64,000 nucleotides of DNA from Sphingobium sp. (lineage in GTDB: Bacteria > Pseudomonadota > Alphaproteobacteria > Sphingomonadales > Sphingomonadaceae): assembly GCA_009360885.1 (NCBI GenBank), contig SPEL01000003.1, forward strand, positions 124,001 through 188,000. The letters run 5' to 3'. The position numbers and the translations under genes were made by a program. The notes below the pieces were generated by a model, which had not been told where the DNA came from, made no database searches, and saw nothing but the letters and a program-made list of their open reading frames with translations. Positions 18,395 through 28,911 of this stretch are shown here, piece by piece (positions within the stretch are counted from its first letter, which is position 1; the number at the start of each line of letters is the position of its first letter).

Positions 18395-20221
18395 TTACCA
18401 GCCGCATTGCTTGCCCTTATTTTGCTGATCCAGCCATGTCTTGAGCGGTGCAAAATAACGAATGATCGACTGGCCGCTAATTTCCCGCTTTCCGGTGAAG
18501 GATTGCAGGGCATCCTGCCAAGGCTTTGACGCCCCCATCTCCAGCATCGTATTCAGCTTATTGCCGACCTTTTCCGAACCATAGAAGGAGCAGCGGTGAA
18601 GCGGCCCTTTCCATCCGACATCCTTGCAAGCTGCTTCAAACATCTGAAATTGCAACAAATGCGCGAGGAAATAACGGGTGTAGGGCGTATTGCCGGGAAC
18701 ATGGAATTTCCCGCCAGCATCAAATTTGCTTTCATCCCGTGCAACGGGGGGAACAATGCCCTGATATTGCAGGCGCAGATCATCCCATCCCTTTTGATAG
18801 CTACCTGCCGGGATCGTTCCATCAAACACGCCCCAGCGCCATTTATCAACCATCAGACCGAAAGGCAGAAACGCTACTTTATCCATCGCCTGACGCAGCA
18901 GCAGACCAATATCCTTATCCGCTGACGGCACCTTTCCAGCATCCAGCAGGCCGATTTTCACCAGATAATCGGGTGTGATGGAAAGCGCGACGAAATCACC
19001 AATCGCCTCATGGAATCCATCATTGGCGCCATCGCGGTGCAGATAGCTCTGGTTCTGATAAGCGCGCTGATAATAGTTATGACCCAGTTCATGGTGAATG
19101 GTGATGAAATCATCGCTATTCACCTTGGTGCACATTTTAATGCGAATATCGTCCTTCGCATCAATATCCCACGCAGAAGCATGGCAGACCACATCACGGT
19201 CGCGCGGTTTCACAATCTGAGAACGCGACCAGAAGGTGTCAGGCAGCCCTTTCAGGCCCAGCGAACTGTAAAAGCCTTCGCCAATTTTCACCATCTTCAC
19301 CGGGTCATCACCGCGTGCCTTCAACAGCTCGCCAATGTCATATCCCAGATCACCGGCCCCCTTTGGTGCAACGAGATCATAAATACCGCCCCATTGCTGC
19401 GCCCACATGTTACCGAGCAGGTCAGAACGGATAGGGCCGGATGTTTTTTGTACATCTTCGCCATATTTCAGGCTGAGGCCATCGCGCGTATAGCAATGCA
19501 ACGCGTCATAAAGTGGCTTCACTTCCGCCCACAGCTTATCGGTCATCTTCGCGAAATCATCGGCGGGCATGTCATATCGCGAACGCCACATAGCGCCGGT
19601 ATCGGCAAAGCCCAGTTCCTTCGCGCCCTGATTAGCAATGCCAACCATTTTGGTATAATCTGGCCGCATCGGCGCGCCAACATTATCGTTCCAACTGATC
19701 CACATCTCCTTCAGGAGCGCAGGATCGCGCACCGTTCCCATTGCCTCTTCAATGTCAGAGCCGTTGATGGGCTGCCCCTTCAACGTACCCATGCCTTTGC
19801 CGTAACGAGACTGAAGGTCGGTCGATATTGCACTCAATTCCGCTGCGCTACCCGGCGTGGTTGGCGCGGCCAATGTCAGGCTGGACCGTAGCATATCCAG
19901 CTTACGACGAGTAACGGCAGACAGGCCCGGTGCCTGCGCATATTTCGCAGCATCAAGGGCATAGTTAACGCCCATTTCGGTGAGGCGCGCACCGCTGGAG
20001 GCAGCAAGAGCATCCGTATCATCGTTAATATAGGTCGAGTTAATCCATGCGATACGGCTGGCATCGAGAGATTCATCAGTCAGCGTTTTTTCAACGCTTG
20101 CCAGAAAAGCCTCAGCATCGGCGGCTGTTGGTTTTGCGGGAACCTGACTTTCGGCTATGGCCGGGGCTGACAGAGAAAAGAGCGCAACTGCCATGGCAGC
20201 GCGCGATGAAAAAGAAAACAT
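18395..20221 (-). CDS. M2 family zinc peptidyl-dipeptidase (bacterial ACE-like), secreted
   Basis: 608 residues. A signal peptide is clear (hydrophobic stretch followed by APAIAES near residue 22). The zinc site is HHELGH (His377, Glu378, His381) with the third ligand Glu405 in GFHEAIGD, as in angiotensin-converting enzymes of peptidase family M2, which remove dipeptides from C termini. Length matches a single catalytic ACE domain. The protein probably acts in the periplasm and may support peptide nutrition with the dipeptidyl-peptidase IV homologue at 22.9-25.2 kb. It is convergent with the peroxiredoxin gene. Confidence 0.92.
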   Translation of the reverse strand: MFSFSSRAAMAVALFSLSAPAIAESQVPAKPTAADAEAFLASVEKTLTDESLDASRIAWINSTYINDDTDALAASSGARLTEMGVNYALDAAKYAQAPGLSAVTRRKLDMLRSSLTLAAPTTPGSAAELSAISTDLQSRYGKGMGTLKGQPINGSDIEEAMGTVRDPALLKEMWISWNDNVGAPMRPDYTKMVGIANQGAKELGFADTGAMWRSRYDMPADDFAKMTDKLWAEVKPLYDALHCYTRDGLSLKYGEDVQKTSGPIRSDLLGNMWAQQWGGIYDLVAPKGAGDLGYDIGELLKARGDDPVKMVKIGEGFYSSLGLKGLPDTFWSRSQIVKPRDRDVVCHASAWDIDAKDDIRIKMCTKVNSDDFITIHHELGHNYYQRAYQNQSYLHRDGANDGFHEAIGDFVALSITPDYLVKIGLLDAGKVPSADKDIGLLLRQAMDKVAFLPFGLMVDKWRWGVFDGTIPAGSYQKGWDDLRLQYQGIVPPVARDESKFDAGGKFHVPGNTPYTRYFLAHLLQFQMFEAACKDVGWKGPLHRCSFYGSEKVGNKLNTMLEMGASKPWQDALQSFTGKREISGQSIIRYFAPLKTWLDQQNKGKQCGW

Positions 20222-20315
20222 GGGGAACCCTTTTTTCCTGTTTGCTTATGGTCCGACCATGCACTTTGGGCTGAAAATTAGCAATCCGCAGATTGACTAT
20301 CGTATACATTTACGA

Positions 20316-21083
20316 TCAGCCGTTCAGATAATCCCGTATGGCCTGCCCCAGTTCAGGCTTGGCGATGCAACTCATATGCGTACCGGGAACCTCACTATAG
20401 GTTGCATCCATCAGCGCATTGGTGAGTTGCGGCGCGGAGCCATTATCCTGATCTTCATCACCGCAAATAACGCCGATGGGCAGGTCAATATCGAGCAAAG
20501 CCGGCACATCCAGATCCGCATTGGATTCAAGGAGAAGCTGCGCCGCGACCGGATCAATCTTCATGGTTTTAAGGAACATCACCGCCATGAAGTGCGGATC
20601 ATCCCGCGTTACATTTTCCCGCATCGCTATGGCGTCAAGGTAGAAACGACTCCTCCCGGACCAGCGATCCAGTCCGGCCATGCCCATGCCCGCCAATATG
20701 GCGCGGCGGGGACGTACCCCTTCAACCAGCAAGCCCGCCGCTGTCCGCGCACCCAAAGAAAAACCGCCAAGGTCAAAGCCATCGCCCGACAGGCTCAGCG
20801 CATTCAGCAGGGCCATCATATCCTTTATCAGCACGAAATCGGGATAAGCATCCCGCTCATGCGGTGCGGCAGAAAGGCCATGGGCGCGAAAATCCGGCAT
20901 GATAACCCGGTAGCCACCCGCCGCGATGGTCGCCGCATGGCCATATTTAATCCAGTTCACATACGCGCTGGAAAACAAACCATGCATCAGGAAAAATGGC
21001 CGGGCATCCTCATCCCCCACTTCATGAACGGCTATGGCCGCTCCATCAAAACCAGGAAGGGAATAAGTGCGAACATCCGTCAT
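20316..21083 (-). CDS. Alpha/beta-fold hydrolase
   Basis: About 255 residues of a single-domain alpha/beta hydrolase. The nucleophile elbow is GGFSLGAR, the acid is likely in GVICGDEDQD, and the His in VPGTHMSC near the C terminus completes the triad. An oxyanion-type HGLFSSAYVNW precedes it. The substrate is unknown; esterase or haloperoxidase-like relatives are most similar by eye. The ATG at 21083 overlaps the stop of the upstream gene (ATGA), which decides the start over an in-frame extension. It is the third gene of the asd operon. Confidence 0.85.
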   Translation of the reverse strand: MTDVRTYSLPGFDGAAIAVHEVGDEDARPFFLMHGLFSSAYVNWIKYGHAATIAAGGYRVIMPDFRAHGLSAAPHERDAYPDFVLIKDMMALLNALSLSGDGFDLGGFSLGARTAAGLLVEGVRPRRAILAGMGMAGLDRWSGRSRFYLDAIAMRENVTRDDPHFMAVMFLKTMKIDPVAAQLLLESNADLDVPALLDIDLPIGVICGDEDQDNGSAPQLTNALMDATYSEVPGTHMSCIAKPELGQAIRDYLNG

Positions 21084-21706
21084 TTGCGCCTCAATTTTGC
21101 TGCGATAATTGCTGTCAGACTGCCCAATTGCGCGAGGGCCATGTCCTTCTGGGCATCCCACATATCGCCTTGCTGCCCATTATAATAGTCCGCAGTATTC
21201 CCCTCCGCGACGAGGGTAAGCAGCCATTCAAATATTTCATAGAGCGCACTGCCAAGGCCTATGAAGGCGAATCCTGCCCATAGGCCCAATGCCCGCGTCA
21301 TACCATGGCGCGCCATCAGCGCCCGACAGACTGGCAAAGTCCAGAGTAGCCCAAAGAGGAAATGCACCAGCCGGTCATAATGATTGCGATTCCAGCCAAA
21401 AACTTCTGACAGGCCATGCCCAGTCAGTGCCAGCGCCCATTCATCATAAGGCACGTTGGAATATATATACCGCCCGCCCAGCGTATGGACGAGGAAGAAC
21501 AGACCGATGGAAATCACGCTGACGGTGGAGAGCTGCCAGCGCCGTATCAACCACGGCGCAGCGAGCGCCAGCAGCACCGTGGGCACATGCTGAAGTGGGG
21601 CCAGAAACGGATAAGGCTGACCAACATTGGCCAGCCCCACCGCAATCAAAACTATGATTATCGTTCCGCGCTGAACCACGGGCAGGCTATGCCACATCGT
21701 CAGCAT
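21080..21706 (-). CDS. YjdF/DUF2238 family inner-membrane protein
   Basis: A 208-residue multi-spanning membrane protein. Several hydrophobic segments are visible, and the family-typical pattern NHYDRLVHFLFGLLWTLPVCRAL followed by IFEWLLTLVAEG and YNGQQGDMWDAQKDM fits DUF2238 (YjdF) proteins. The function of the family is not established. It lies 9 bases after asd and overlaps the next gene by four bases, indicating one transcript. Confidence 0.82.
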   Translation of the reverse strand: MLTMWHSLPVVQRGTIIIVLIAVGLANVGQPYPFLAPLQHVPTVLLALAAPWLIRRWQLSTVSVISIGLFFLVHTLGGRYIYSNVPYDEWALALTGHGLSEVFGWNRNHYDRLVHFLFGLLWTLPVCRALMARHGMTRALGLWAGFAFIGLGSALYEIFEWLLTLVAEGNTADYYNGQQGDMWDAQKDMALAQLGSLTAIIAAKLRRK

Positions 21707-21715
21707 CGCGGCCGA

Positions 21716-22741
21716 TCAGCCCTTTTTCAGGTGACGGCGGCCCAGCAACTCGGCAATCTGCACAGCATTGAGCGCCGCGCCCTTGCGAAGATTGTCGCTG
21801 ACGCACCAGAGGGCGAGGCCGTTCTCGACGGTCGGATCTTCGCGCACGCGGCTGATATAAGTGGCGCTGTCGCCCACCGATTCAATCGGCGTTACATAAC
21901 CGCCATCTTCGCGCTTATCGACGAGCATGATACCCGGTGCCTCACGCAGGATATTCTGCGCTTCTTCAGCCGAGATTTCATTCTCAAACTCGATATTGAG
22001 CGCCTCAGAGTGGCCCACAAATACCGGCACGCGGACGCAGGTTGCCGTCAGCTTGATCTTCGGGTCGAGGATCTTCTTCGTCTCAACGACCATCTTCCAT
22101 TCTTCCTTGGTGTAGCCATCATCAAGGAAAACGTCGATGTGCGGAATGACGTTGAAGGCAATCTGCTTGGTGAACTTCTTGGGTTCAGCCGAATCCCCAA
22201 CAAAAATGTTGCGGGACTGTTCAAACAGCTCATCCATCCCTTCCTTACCAGCACCAGAAACGGACTGATAAGTGGACACCACCACACGCTTGATTATCGC
22301 CGCGTCATGCAGCGGCTTTAGGGCCACCACCATCTGCGCGGTCGAGCAATTCGGGTTGGCGATGATGTTCTTCTTCTTATACCCATCAATCGCATCCGGG
22401 TTTACCTCCGGCACGATCAAGGGAACATCTGGGTCCATGCGGTAAAGCGAGCTGTTGTCGATGACAACGCAACCAGCCGCAGCCGCCTTTGGCGCATATT
22501 CAGCCGTCGGGCCGGAACCCGCCGCAAAAAGGGCTATATCCCATCCGGTAAAGTCAAAATGTTCAATATTTTTGACCTTAATCTTTTTGCCCGTGTCGCC
22601 ATATTCAACTTCCGTACCAGTGGAACGCGGCGAAGCAACAGCCGCAATCTCATCAGCGGGGAATTCCCGCTCGGCAAGGATATTCAACATTTCACGGCCC
22701 ACATTACCGGTGGCACCGACGACGACGACGCGATAGCCCAA
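21716..22741 (-). CDS. asd: Aspartate-semialdehyde dehydrogenase Asd
   Basis: 341 residues. Asd reduces beta-aspartyl phosphate with NADPH to aspartate semialdehyde, the branch point for lysine/diaminopimelate, threonine and methionine. The NADP-binding VVVVGATGNVGREML is at the N terminus, the catalytic Cys132 lies in ANPNCSTAQMV, and VSTYQSVSGAGKEG follows. It heads an operon with the YjdF-like and hydrolase genes; a functional link with them is not evident. Confidence 0.96.
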   Translation of the reverse strand: MGYRVVVVGATGNVGREMLNILAEREFPADEIAAVASPRSTGTEVEYGDTGKKIKVKNIEHFDFTGWDIALFAAGSGPTAEYAPKAAAAGCVVIDNSSLYRMDPDVPLIVPEVNPDAIDGYKKKNIIANPNCSTAQMVVALKPLHDAAIIKRVVVSTYQSVSGAGKEGMDELFEQSRNIFVGDSAEPKKFTKQIAFNVIPHIDVFLDDGYTKEEWKMVVETKKILDPKIKLTATCVRVPVFVGHSEALNIEFENEISAEEAQNILREAPGIMLVDKREDGGYVTPIESVGDSATYISRVREDPTVENGLALWCVSDNLRKGAALNAVQIAELLGRRHLKKG

Positions 22742-22889
22742 TTCAACGCTCCATACTGTATAAGGCCCGGCAGTGTGCGCAGGCAGTTGGGCCGATACTC
22801 TATTATAAGAGAAACCGAAAGGCGTATTTAGGGTAGAAATACTGTCCCTTTATAAAGAAACAGCACTCCTCCCCTTATACATCATCCTT

Positions 22890-25205
22890 TTATTGCGCCT
22901 TATTTGCGTCCGGTGCGATGCCCAACCGCCGCAGAAACTGCTCTATCGTCCGCCAGTTATGGACATTGGCCCCTTCGCCCGCAAAGCGGTGAGTCTGCCC
23001 CGGATAGAGCATCAGTTCAAAGGGGCGGCCCTTTTCCTGCATTGCCGCCATAAACGCCGTTGAATGTTCCAGCACCACATTATCATCCGCCATGCCGTGG
23101 ATGAGGAGGAGCGGGTCCGTGATATTACCTGCCTCTGCTATGGCATTAGAGGCGGGATAAGCGCTGTCCGCGCCCACAGGGCTGGCCATATAGCGCTCGG
23201 TATAATGGGTGTCATAGAGTTCCCATTTGGAAACCGGCGCGCCCGATATACCCGCCCCGAACACGCCCGGCGCTTTTTCCAGCAGCTTAAGCGTCATATA
23301 GCCGCCATAGGACCAGCCATAGGTCGCAATACGAGCGGGATCGACAAAATCCTGCGCCTTCAGCCACTCTACGCCCGATAGCTGGTCATCCACCTCAACA
23401 GTGCCCATGGCACGGTAAATATGGTCCTCAAAGGCTTTGCCTCGGTCCGGCGTGCCACGATTATCCACCGCGAACACCACCCAGCCTTGCTGCACCAGAT
23501 ATTGGCTAAGCGCCCCGCCCCATTGATTGGTCACCTGACGCCCCGCACCGGGGCCGCCATAATGGATCATGAACACAGGATAGCGCTTGCCCTTCTCCAA
23601 CGGCGGCGTCAGCAATTTGGTATAGAGCGTGCTACCGTCCTTGGCCTTAATAGTGCCGAACTGCGTTTTGACGTGCGCGGCTTTATAGGGGGCATAAGGA
23701 TGCGCGCCCTCTACCTTATTTTCCGATAGCCAACGCAGATGCTTGCCATCCCGATCGGCCAAATAAATCTGCGCAGGTTGATCCGTATTGGAACGGGAAA
23801 TGATGAGGCGGCTTCCTGCGCCATCCATCACCGCATTGTTCCACCAGCCAGTTTCCGTCAGGCGCTTTATCTCGCCCTTGCCATGAAGGGAGGCCGTGTA
23901 GACATTCTGCTCCAGCGGGGTTTCACGATTACCCGTAAAGGTGACGGTTCCGGCTTTTTCATCGACGCCAACAACATCGCGCACCTGCCACTGCCCGGCG
24001 GTAATGGCGGTCCATTTGCCATCCTTCACGCGGTAAAGATGGCCATCACCGCTGCGCTCTGACCACCAGAGGAAGCTGCCATCTGACAGGGGACGGAAGG
24101 CATTATGGAGGTTAATCCACGTCTTGCCAGTTTCAGTGAGGATGACTTTGGACGCGCCCGTTGCCGGGTTTACCGAAAGCAGGTCAAGCCTCTGCTGGTT
24201 ACGGCTCTGGCGCTGCACATAGAGCGTCTTGCCATCCTTCGCCCAGTTAACGCGGGCGAGGTAGACATCCTTATCCGCGCCCAGATCAACCTTCACCTGT
24301 GCCTTTGTGATGGGGTTGATGATGTACAAATCCACCACCGCATTGGCAGTGCCCGCTAGCGGATACCGCTGAGGATAGATTTTCGTCCCCTCTGCGCCAA
24401 TGGCCGCGCGGTTGACGATGGCGACGCCGCTTTCATCCACCCGCGCCGTCGCAATCAGCGCATCATCGGAGGACCACCAATAGCCTGCTGTGCGGTCCAT
24501 TTCCTCTTGCGCGACAAATTCCGCGACGCCCCAGCTAATCGTATCGCTGGCCCCCGTGGTAAGGGGCGTTTCCACTTTGGATGCGATGTCCGTAACGATC
24601 AGGTTGCCGCCGCGCACGAAGGAAACATATTTTCCCTTCGGGCTGACCATCGGGTTGAGTTCGCCTTCCTCGCTCTGCGTCAGACGAGTCACGCCGCCGT
24701 CTATATCCGCAAGGAAGAGATCACCGTCGAGCGGCACCAATATATGGCGGGCATCGGCGGCCCAGTCATAAGCGACAATGCCCTTTGTCCCGCCAATGCG
24801 GGCGCGTTCCCGCTGCATCTTCTCCGCTTCGGAAAGCTCCGCGCCGGTGCCGAATTTCAAACTATCGACCAGCATCCGTTCTGTGCCGGTGCCGGTATCA
24901 ATCGCCCAAAGGTCAAAGCGATCGCGGTCCTCCGTCCGGTTGCGCAGCATTGTCACCAGCCTGCCATCGGGCGAAATTTTGAGGGCACGGGGCTGAGCGC
25001 CTGACAAATCCGGGCTGCTATACAAACGCTCCAGCGTGAGTTTCTCCGTCTGCCCCTGTCCCACCGATGATGCCTGTTCCTGTGCAACAGCAGGAGAGGA
25101 AACAGGCGCAGTCATCAGCAAAACTCCGGCAAGGGACAGGCAGGCCATAGGCCGCAACAAAAGGGAAGGACGCAACAAAGGCATCAACAGAGGTTCAGAC
25201 ATCAT
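22890..25205 (-). CDS. S9 family dipeptidyl-peptidase IV-like serine peptidase, exported
   Basis: 771 residues with a signal sequence (hydrophobic SLAGVLLMTAPVSSPAVAQE). The N-terminal half has the beta-propeller repeats of the DPP IV N domain; the C-terminal hydrolase domain has the nucleophile motif GWSYGGYM, the acid in HGMADDNV and the His in GQTHRF. The double-Glu helix region FVAQEEMDRTAGYWWS resembles the amino-terminus binding site of DPP IV, so release of X-Pro or X-Ala dipeptides in the periplasm is likely. Several Met codons near the start leave the exact N terminus open. Transcribed toward asd but 148 bases apart. Confidence 0.92.
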   Translation of the reverse strand: MMSEPLLMPLLRPSLLLRPMACLSLAGVLLMTAPVSSPAVAQEQASSVGQGQTEKLTLERLYSSPDLSGAQPRALKISPDGRLVTMLRNRTEDRDRFDLWAIDTGTGTERMLVDSLKFGTGAELSEAEKMQRERARIGGTKGIVAYDWAADARHILVPLDGDLFLADIDGGVTRLTQSEEGELNPMVSPKGKYVSFVRGGNLIVTDIASKVETPLTTGASDTISWGVAEFVAQEEMDRTAGYWWSSDDALIATARVDESGVAIVNRAAIGAEGTKIYPQRYPLAGTANAVVDLYIINPITKAQVKVDLGADKDVYLARVNWAKDGKTLYVQRQSRNQQRLDLLSVNPATGASKVILTETGKTWINLHNAFRPLSDGSFLWWSERSGDGHLYRVKDGKWTAITAGQWQVRDVVGVDEKAGTVTFTGNRETPLEQNVYTASLHGKGEIKRLTETGWWNNAVMDGAGSRLIISRSNTDQPAQIYLADRDGKHLRWLSENKVEGAHPYAPYKAAHVKTQFGTIKAKDGSTLYTKLLTPPLEKGKRYPVFMIHYGGPGAGRQVTNQWGGALSQYLVQQGWVVFAVDNRGTPDRGKAFEDHIYRAMGTVEVDDQLSGVEWLKAQDFVDPARIATYGWSYGGYMTLKLLEKAPGVFGAGISGAPVSKWELYDTHYTERYMASPVGADSAYPASNAIAEAGNITDPLLLIHGMADDNVVLEHSTAFMAAMQEKGRPFELMLYPGQTHRFAGEGANVHNWRTIEQFLRRLGIAPDANKAQ

Positions 25206-25326
25206 CCCCTACCCTATGCGCCACTGCCCCAATATAGCAAGTTTCAAAACATCGCAGTTAAGCTCTCCCGCAACGAGGCAAAATAAGATAGATGCGCTAT
25301 CGCAACTGCGAAGGATTGATTCCCCT

Positions 25327-26289
25327 ATGTCTGTCGGTCTTATTGCTCTGCTGGATGATATTGCCGCACTGGCAAAACTGGCCGCCGCTTCGGTTGATGA
25401 TGTTGGCGCCGCCGCTGCCAAGGCCAGCGCCAAGGCCGCTGGGGTCGTTATTGATGATGCCGCCGTCACCCCGCGCTATGTCACCGGACTGAAGCCGGAG
25501 AGGGAACTCCCCATCATCGGCAAGATCGCTATGGGGTCGCTGCGCAACAAATTGCTGTTCCTACTGCCTGCCGCACTGTTACTGAGCGCGCTTGCGCCAT
25601 GGTCATTAACGCCCTTACTGATGCTAGGCGGCACCTATTTATGCTATGAAGGCGCAGAAAAGCTGCTCGCCCGCTGGCTCCCCCACCACGACCACGCCAG
25701 CGACGAGGATGGCCCCGGCGCGGATGACCCCGCGCATATCGAACAAAGCACCGTTTCCGGCGCAATCAAGACGGATTTTATCCTCTCTGCCGAAATTATG
25801 GCCATCGCCCTTTCTACCGTCGCAGATACGCCGGTGTGGGAACAGGCCATCATCCTCTTTGTCGTCAGCATATTGATTACCGTGGGCGTTTACGGCGTAG
25901 TCGCACTCATCGTGAAGATGGATGATATTGGCCTGCATTTGTATGAAGAAGGCCGCCCCTCGGTGAAGCCAATAGGGCGGTTTCTGCTAAAGGCCATGCC
26001 CATGGTCCTCGCTGCCCTTGCGATTATCGGTACAGCGGCGATGCTGTGGGTTGGCGGCGGCATTATCGTCCATGGCCTGGAGGAACTGGGTGTGCATTTC
26101 CCCGGCCATCCGATAGAAACAGCGTCCCACGCCATCAGCGCGGCGACCGGCCCCATTGGCCCGGTTCTGGGCTGGCTGACCAGTGCGACACTTTCGGCCA
26201 TTTTCGGTATCGTCATCGGCGGGGTCGTCGCGGTTGCCATGGCGCTGATCGGCAGCATGAAAAGAAAAGCAACGCACACCGCCGCATAA
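25327..26289 (+). CDS. DUF808 family membrane protein (YedI-like)
   Basis: 320 residues. The start MSVGLIALLDDIAALAKLAAASVDDVGAAAAKASAKAAGVVIDD is the signature of DUF808, and about six hydrophobic segments follow, including LLFLLPAALLLSALAPW and AIILFVVSILITVGVYGVVALIV. The E. coli relative is YedI; the molecular function is unknown. The ATG at 25327 is chosen from family resemblance and from GAAGGA about 12 bases upstream; the frame is open further upstream but lacks similarity. Divergent from the dipeptidyl-peptidase gene. Confidence 0.88.
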   Translation: MSVGLIALLDDIAALAKLAAASVDDVGAAAAKASAKAAGVVIDDAAVTPRYVTGLKPERELPIIGKIAMGSLRNKLLFLLPAALLLSALAPWSLTPLLMLGGTYLCYEGAEKLLARWLPHHDHASDEDGPGADDPAHIEQSTVSGAIKTDFILSAEIMAIALSTVADTPVWEQAIILFVVSILITVGVYGVVALIVKMDDIGLHLYEEGRPSVKPIGRFLLKAMPMVLAALAIIGTAAMLWVGGGIIVHGLEELGVHFPGHPIETASHAISAATGPIGPVLGWLTSATLSAIFGIVIGGVVAVAMALIGSMKRKATHTAA

Positions 26290-26459
26290 AGCCGAGCAAA
26301 AGCACCACCGCCTAATCCCGCCCGACCAAGCAAATTCCCTGCATCCGGGCATTATACGAATATTAACGTCAAAAACTGTATCATGGCGTCGGGATAGTTA
26401 GAAATAGCGGACTCATTCCTCTATTAGTTAGCGCCGTTCATCATCTGGCTGGGTATTAT

Positions 26460-27602
26460 ATGCGCGTTCTCACAATCTTCGGTACAAGGCCGGAGGCTAT
26501 TAAAATGGCACCCGTCGCCCTTGGCCTTGCGGCGGACCCGCGATTTGAAAGCCATATCTGCGTTACAGCCCAGCACCGCGAAATGCTCGACCAGGTGATG
26601 CGCCTGTTCGATATGCAGGCCGATTATGACCTCAATGTAATGAAACCCGGCCAGACGCTTTATGGTGTTACGTCGGACATTCTCCTCGGTCTGCAAAACG
26701 TCATTGCTGATGCGCGGCCCGACATCGTGCTGGTCCATGGCGATACCGCGACCACCCTTTCCGCCTCGCTCGCGGCTTATTATGCGCAGGTTCCCGTCGG
26801 CCATGTTGAGGCAGGGCTGCGCACCGGAAATATATATTCGCCATGGCCGGAGGAAGGCAATCGCCGCGTCACAGGGGCGCTGGCCACATTGCATTTCGCG
26901 CCGACTGAAAATTCGCGGCAAGCCTTGCTGCGCGAAAATGTACCGGATGCCTCCATTACCGTTACCGGCAATACGGTGATTGACGCCTTGCTGCAAATCG
27001 CGGGACGCTTTCAGAATGACCCGGCGCTGGAAGGGCAACTGGCATCCTCTTTCCCATTTCTCTCCCCCGACCGGCGGATGCTTCTCGTCACCGGCCATCG
27101 TCGGGAGAGCTTCGGCGGCGGCTTTAAACGCATCTGCCATGCGCTGAGCCAGATCGCCACGCGCTACCCGGATGTGGACATCGTCTACCCCATGCACATG
27201 AACCCCAATGTACGGGAACCTGTGCAGCGCATCCTTGCGGGGGCGAGCAATATTTACCTCATCGAACCGCAGGATTACCTGCCCTTCATCTACCTGATGA
27301 ACCGATCCCACATCATCATTACGGATAGCGGCGGCGTGCAGGAGGAGGCTCCCTCTCTCGGCAAGCCAGTTCTGGTGATGCGTGACACCACCGAACGCCC
27401 CGAAGCGGTTGAGGCCGGGACCGTCCGCCTTGTCGGCACGGATACTGACGCCATCATCGGCTGGGCATCACGCCTCCTCGATGATGAAGCCGCATGGAAT
27501 GAAATGAGCTTTGCCCATAATCCTTATGGTGATGGCAAGGCGACGTCGCGCATATTGGATGCGCTGGCGCACTATCTGGCCCAACATGGAGACAGTGAAT
27601 GA
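26460..27602 (+). CDS. wecB: UDP-N-acetylglucosamine 2-epimerase (non-hydrolysing)
   Basis: 380 residues. The enzyme interconverts UDP-GlcNAc and UDP-ManNAc in the cytoplasm. Seen: [15 protein letters not shown] at the start, [61 protein letters not shown] and [29 protein letters not shown], all in order and typical of the family. The stop overlaps the wecC start by four bases, so UDP-ManNAc flows directly to oxidation. It opens the polysaccharide locus; the 170 bases upstream are AT-rich and presumably hold the promoter. Confidence 0.96.
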   Translation: MRVLTIFGTRPEAIKMAPVALGLAADPRFESHICVTAQHREMLDQVMRLFDMQADYDLNVMKPGQTLYGVTSDILLGLQNVIADARPDIVLVHGDTATTLSASLAAYYAQVPVGHVEAGLRTGNIYSPWPEEGNRRVTGALATLHFAPTENSRQALLRENVPDASITVTGNTVIDALLQIAGRFQNDPALEGQLASSFPFLSPDRRMLLVTGHRRESFGGGFKRICHALSQIATRYPDVDIVYPMHMNPNVREPVQRILAGASNIYLIEPQDYLPFIYLMNRSHIIITDSGGVQEEAPSLGKPVLVMRDTTERPEAVEAGTVRLVGTDTDAIIGWASRLLDDEAAWNEMSFAHNPYGDGKATSRILDALAHYLAQHGDSE

Positions 27603-28873
27603 GCAATCCCTTCCAGACCATCTGCATGGTGGGCCTTGGCTATATCGGCCTGCCGACTGCCGTGGTTTTTGCTCTACGTGGCCTTAATGTCGTTGGCCTT
27701 GATGTGAATGAAACCGCCGTGGACAAGATCAACCGGGGCATCACTCATATCGTCGAACCCGGCCTTGATGACGCCCTTCGCCGCACGGTGGAGGCAGAGC
27801 ATCTGCGCGCCACCACCATTGCAGAACAGGCGGACGCTTTTCTTATCGCCGTGCCAACGCCTTTTCATGAACATGGTGACAGCCATGATCCTGACCTGTC
27901 CTATATTGAATCCGCAACAAAGCTGATCGCGCCGGTATTGCGCAAGGGCAATCTGGTGGTGCTTGAATCCACCAGCCCCGTCGGCACTACCGAACAGGTT
28001 GCGCGCTGGCTGGCGGAGGCCCGGCCCGATCTGACCTTTCCGCAAACCCATGGCGAGGAAGCCGATATTTGCGTGGCGCATTGCCCGGAACGCATTTTGC
28101 CGGGGCGCGCCCTTACCGAACTCATCACCAATGACCGCATCATCGGCGGCATGACGGACCGCTGCGCAATGCGGGCGCGCAAGCTCTATAAGCTGGTGGT
28201 CAAGGGTGATTGCATCGAAACCGACTGCCGCACGGCGGAAATGGCGAAACTAACGGAAAACAGCTTTCGTGATGTGAATATTGCCTTCGCCAATGAATTA
28301 TCGGTCATCTGTGACCGGCTGGGCATTAATGTGTGGGAACTCATCACGCTGGCCAACCGCCACCCGCGCGTTAATATATTGCAGCCCGGCCCCGGCGTGG
28401 GCGGCCATTGCATCGCGGTAGACCCATGGTTCATCGTGTCACAAGCGCCGGAGGACGCGCGCATCATCCGCGCCGCCCGCGAAATCAACGATGCCAAGCC
28501 GGAATGGGTGATGGCGAAGGTACATCAGGCCGTCGCGGAACATGCCGCAACGCACAACACCCCAGCACGCATCGCCTGTTTCGGTCTGGCATTCAAACCC
28601 AATATTGATGATCTGCGCGAAAGCCCGGCCCTTTCCATCGCCACCCGTCTGGCGGAATTTTACCCGGATCAACTCGACATCATCGAACCATTCATCAAGG
28701 AATTACCATCCTCCCTAGCCGGGAAAGCGCGGCATATCACCTCCAGCGAAGCCGTGCGCCAGTGCGATATTTTGCTGATGCTGGTGGATCATGATGATTT
28801 CAAGGCGATGCCAGTGCCGACCCGCGCCGGCATCCACATTGTCGACACCAGAGGGATATGGAGCGCCCCCTAA
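27599..28873 (+). CDS. wecC: UDP-N-acetyl-D-mannosamine dehydrogenase
   Basis: 424 residues. A four-electron NAD-dependent dehydrogenase that oxidises UDP-ManNAc to UDP-ManNAcA, a capsule or O-chain precursor. The N-terminal Rossmann motif is [16 protein letters not shown], the central motif [15 protein letters not shown], the catalytic Cys is in [13 protein letters not shown], and [14 protein letters not shown] marks the C-terminal domain. It overlaps wecB by four bases (ATGA). The stop codon lies inside a stem-loop that precedes a small reading frame and kdsD. Confidence 0.96.
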   Translation: MSNPFQTICMVGLGYIGLPTAVVFALRGLNVVGLDVNETAVDKINRGITHIVEPGLDDALRRTVEAEHLRATTIAEQADAFLIAVPTPFHEHGDSHDPDLSYIESATKLIAPVLRKGNLVVLESTSPVGTTEQVARWLAEARPDLTFPQTHGEEADICVAHCPERILPGRALTELITNDRIIGGMTDRCAMRARKLYKLVVKGDCIETDCRTAEMAKLTENSFRDVNIAFANELSVICDRLGINVWELITLANRHPRVNILQPGPGVGGHCIAVDPWFIVSQAPEDARIIRAAREINDAKPEWVMAKVHQAVAEHAATHNTPARIACFGLAFKPNIDDLRESPALSIATRLAEFYPDQLDIIEPFIKELPSSLAGKARHITSSEAVRQCDILLMLVDHDDFKAMPVPTRAGIHIVDTRGIWSAP

Positions 28874-28888
28874 ACTCAGTTTTAGGGG
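28867..28888 (+). promoter_or_regulatory. Stem-loop spanning the wecC stop codon
   Basis: CCCCTAAA and TTTAGGGG form a perfect 8-base stem around the loop CTCAGT, with the wecC TAA inside the left arm. No T-run follows, so a full intrinsic terminator is unlikely; it may modulate read-through, RNA stability or ribosome entry at the AAGGAGGAG that begins nine bases after the stem. Confidence 0.4.
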
Positions 28889-28911
28889 CCATCATGAAGG
28901 AGGAGAAGACC

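Noticed and set aside
26424..27311. 295-codon minus-strand frame opposite wecB
   Set aside because: Mirrors wecB exactly, and wecB is fully conserved; no independent evidence of expression.
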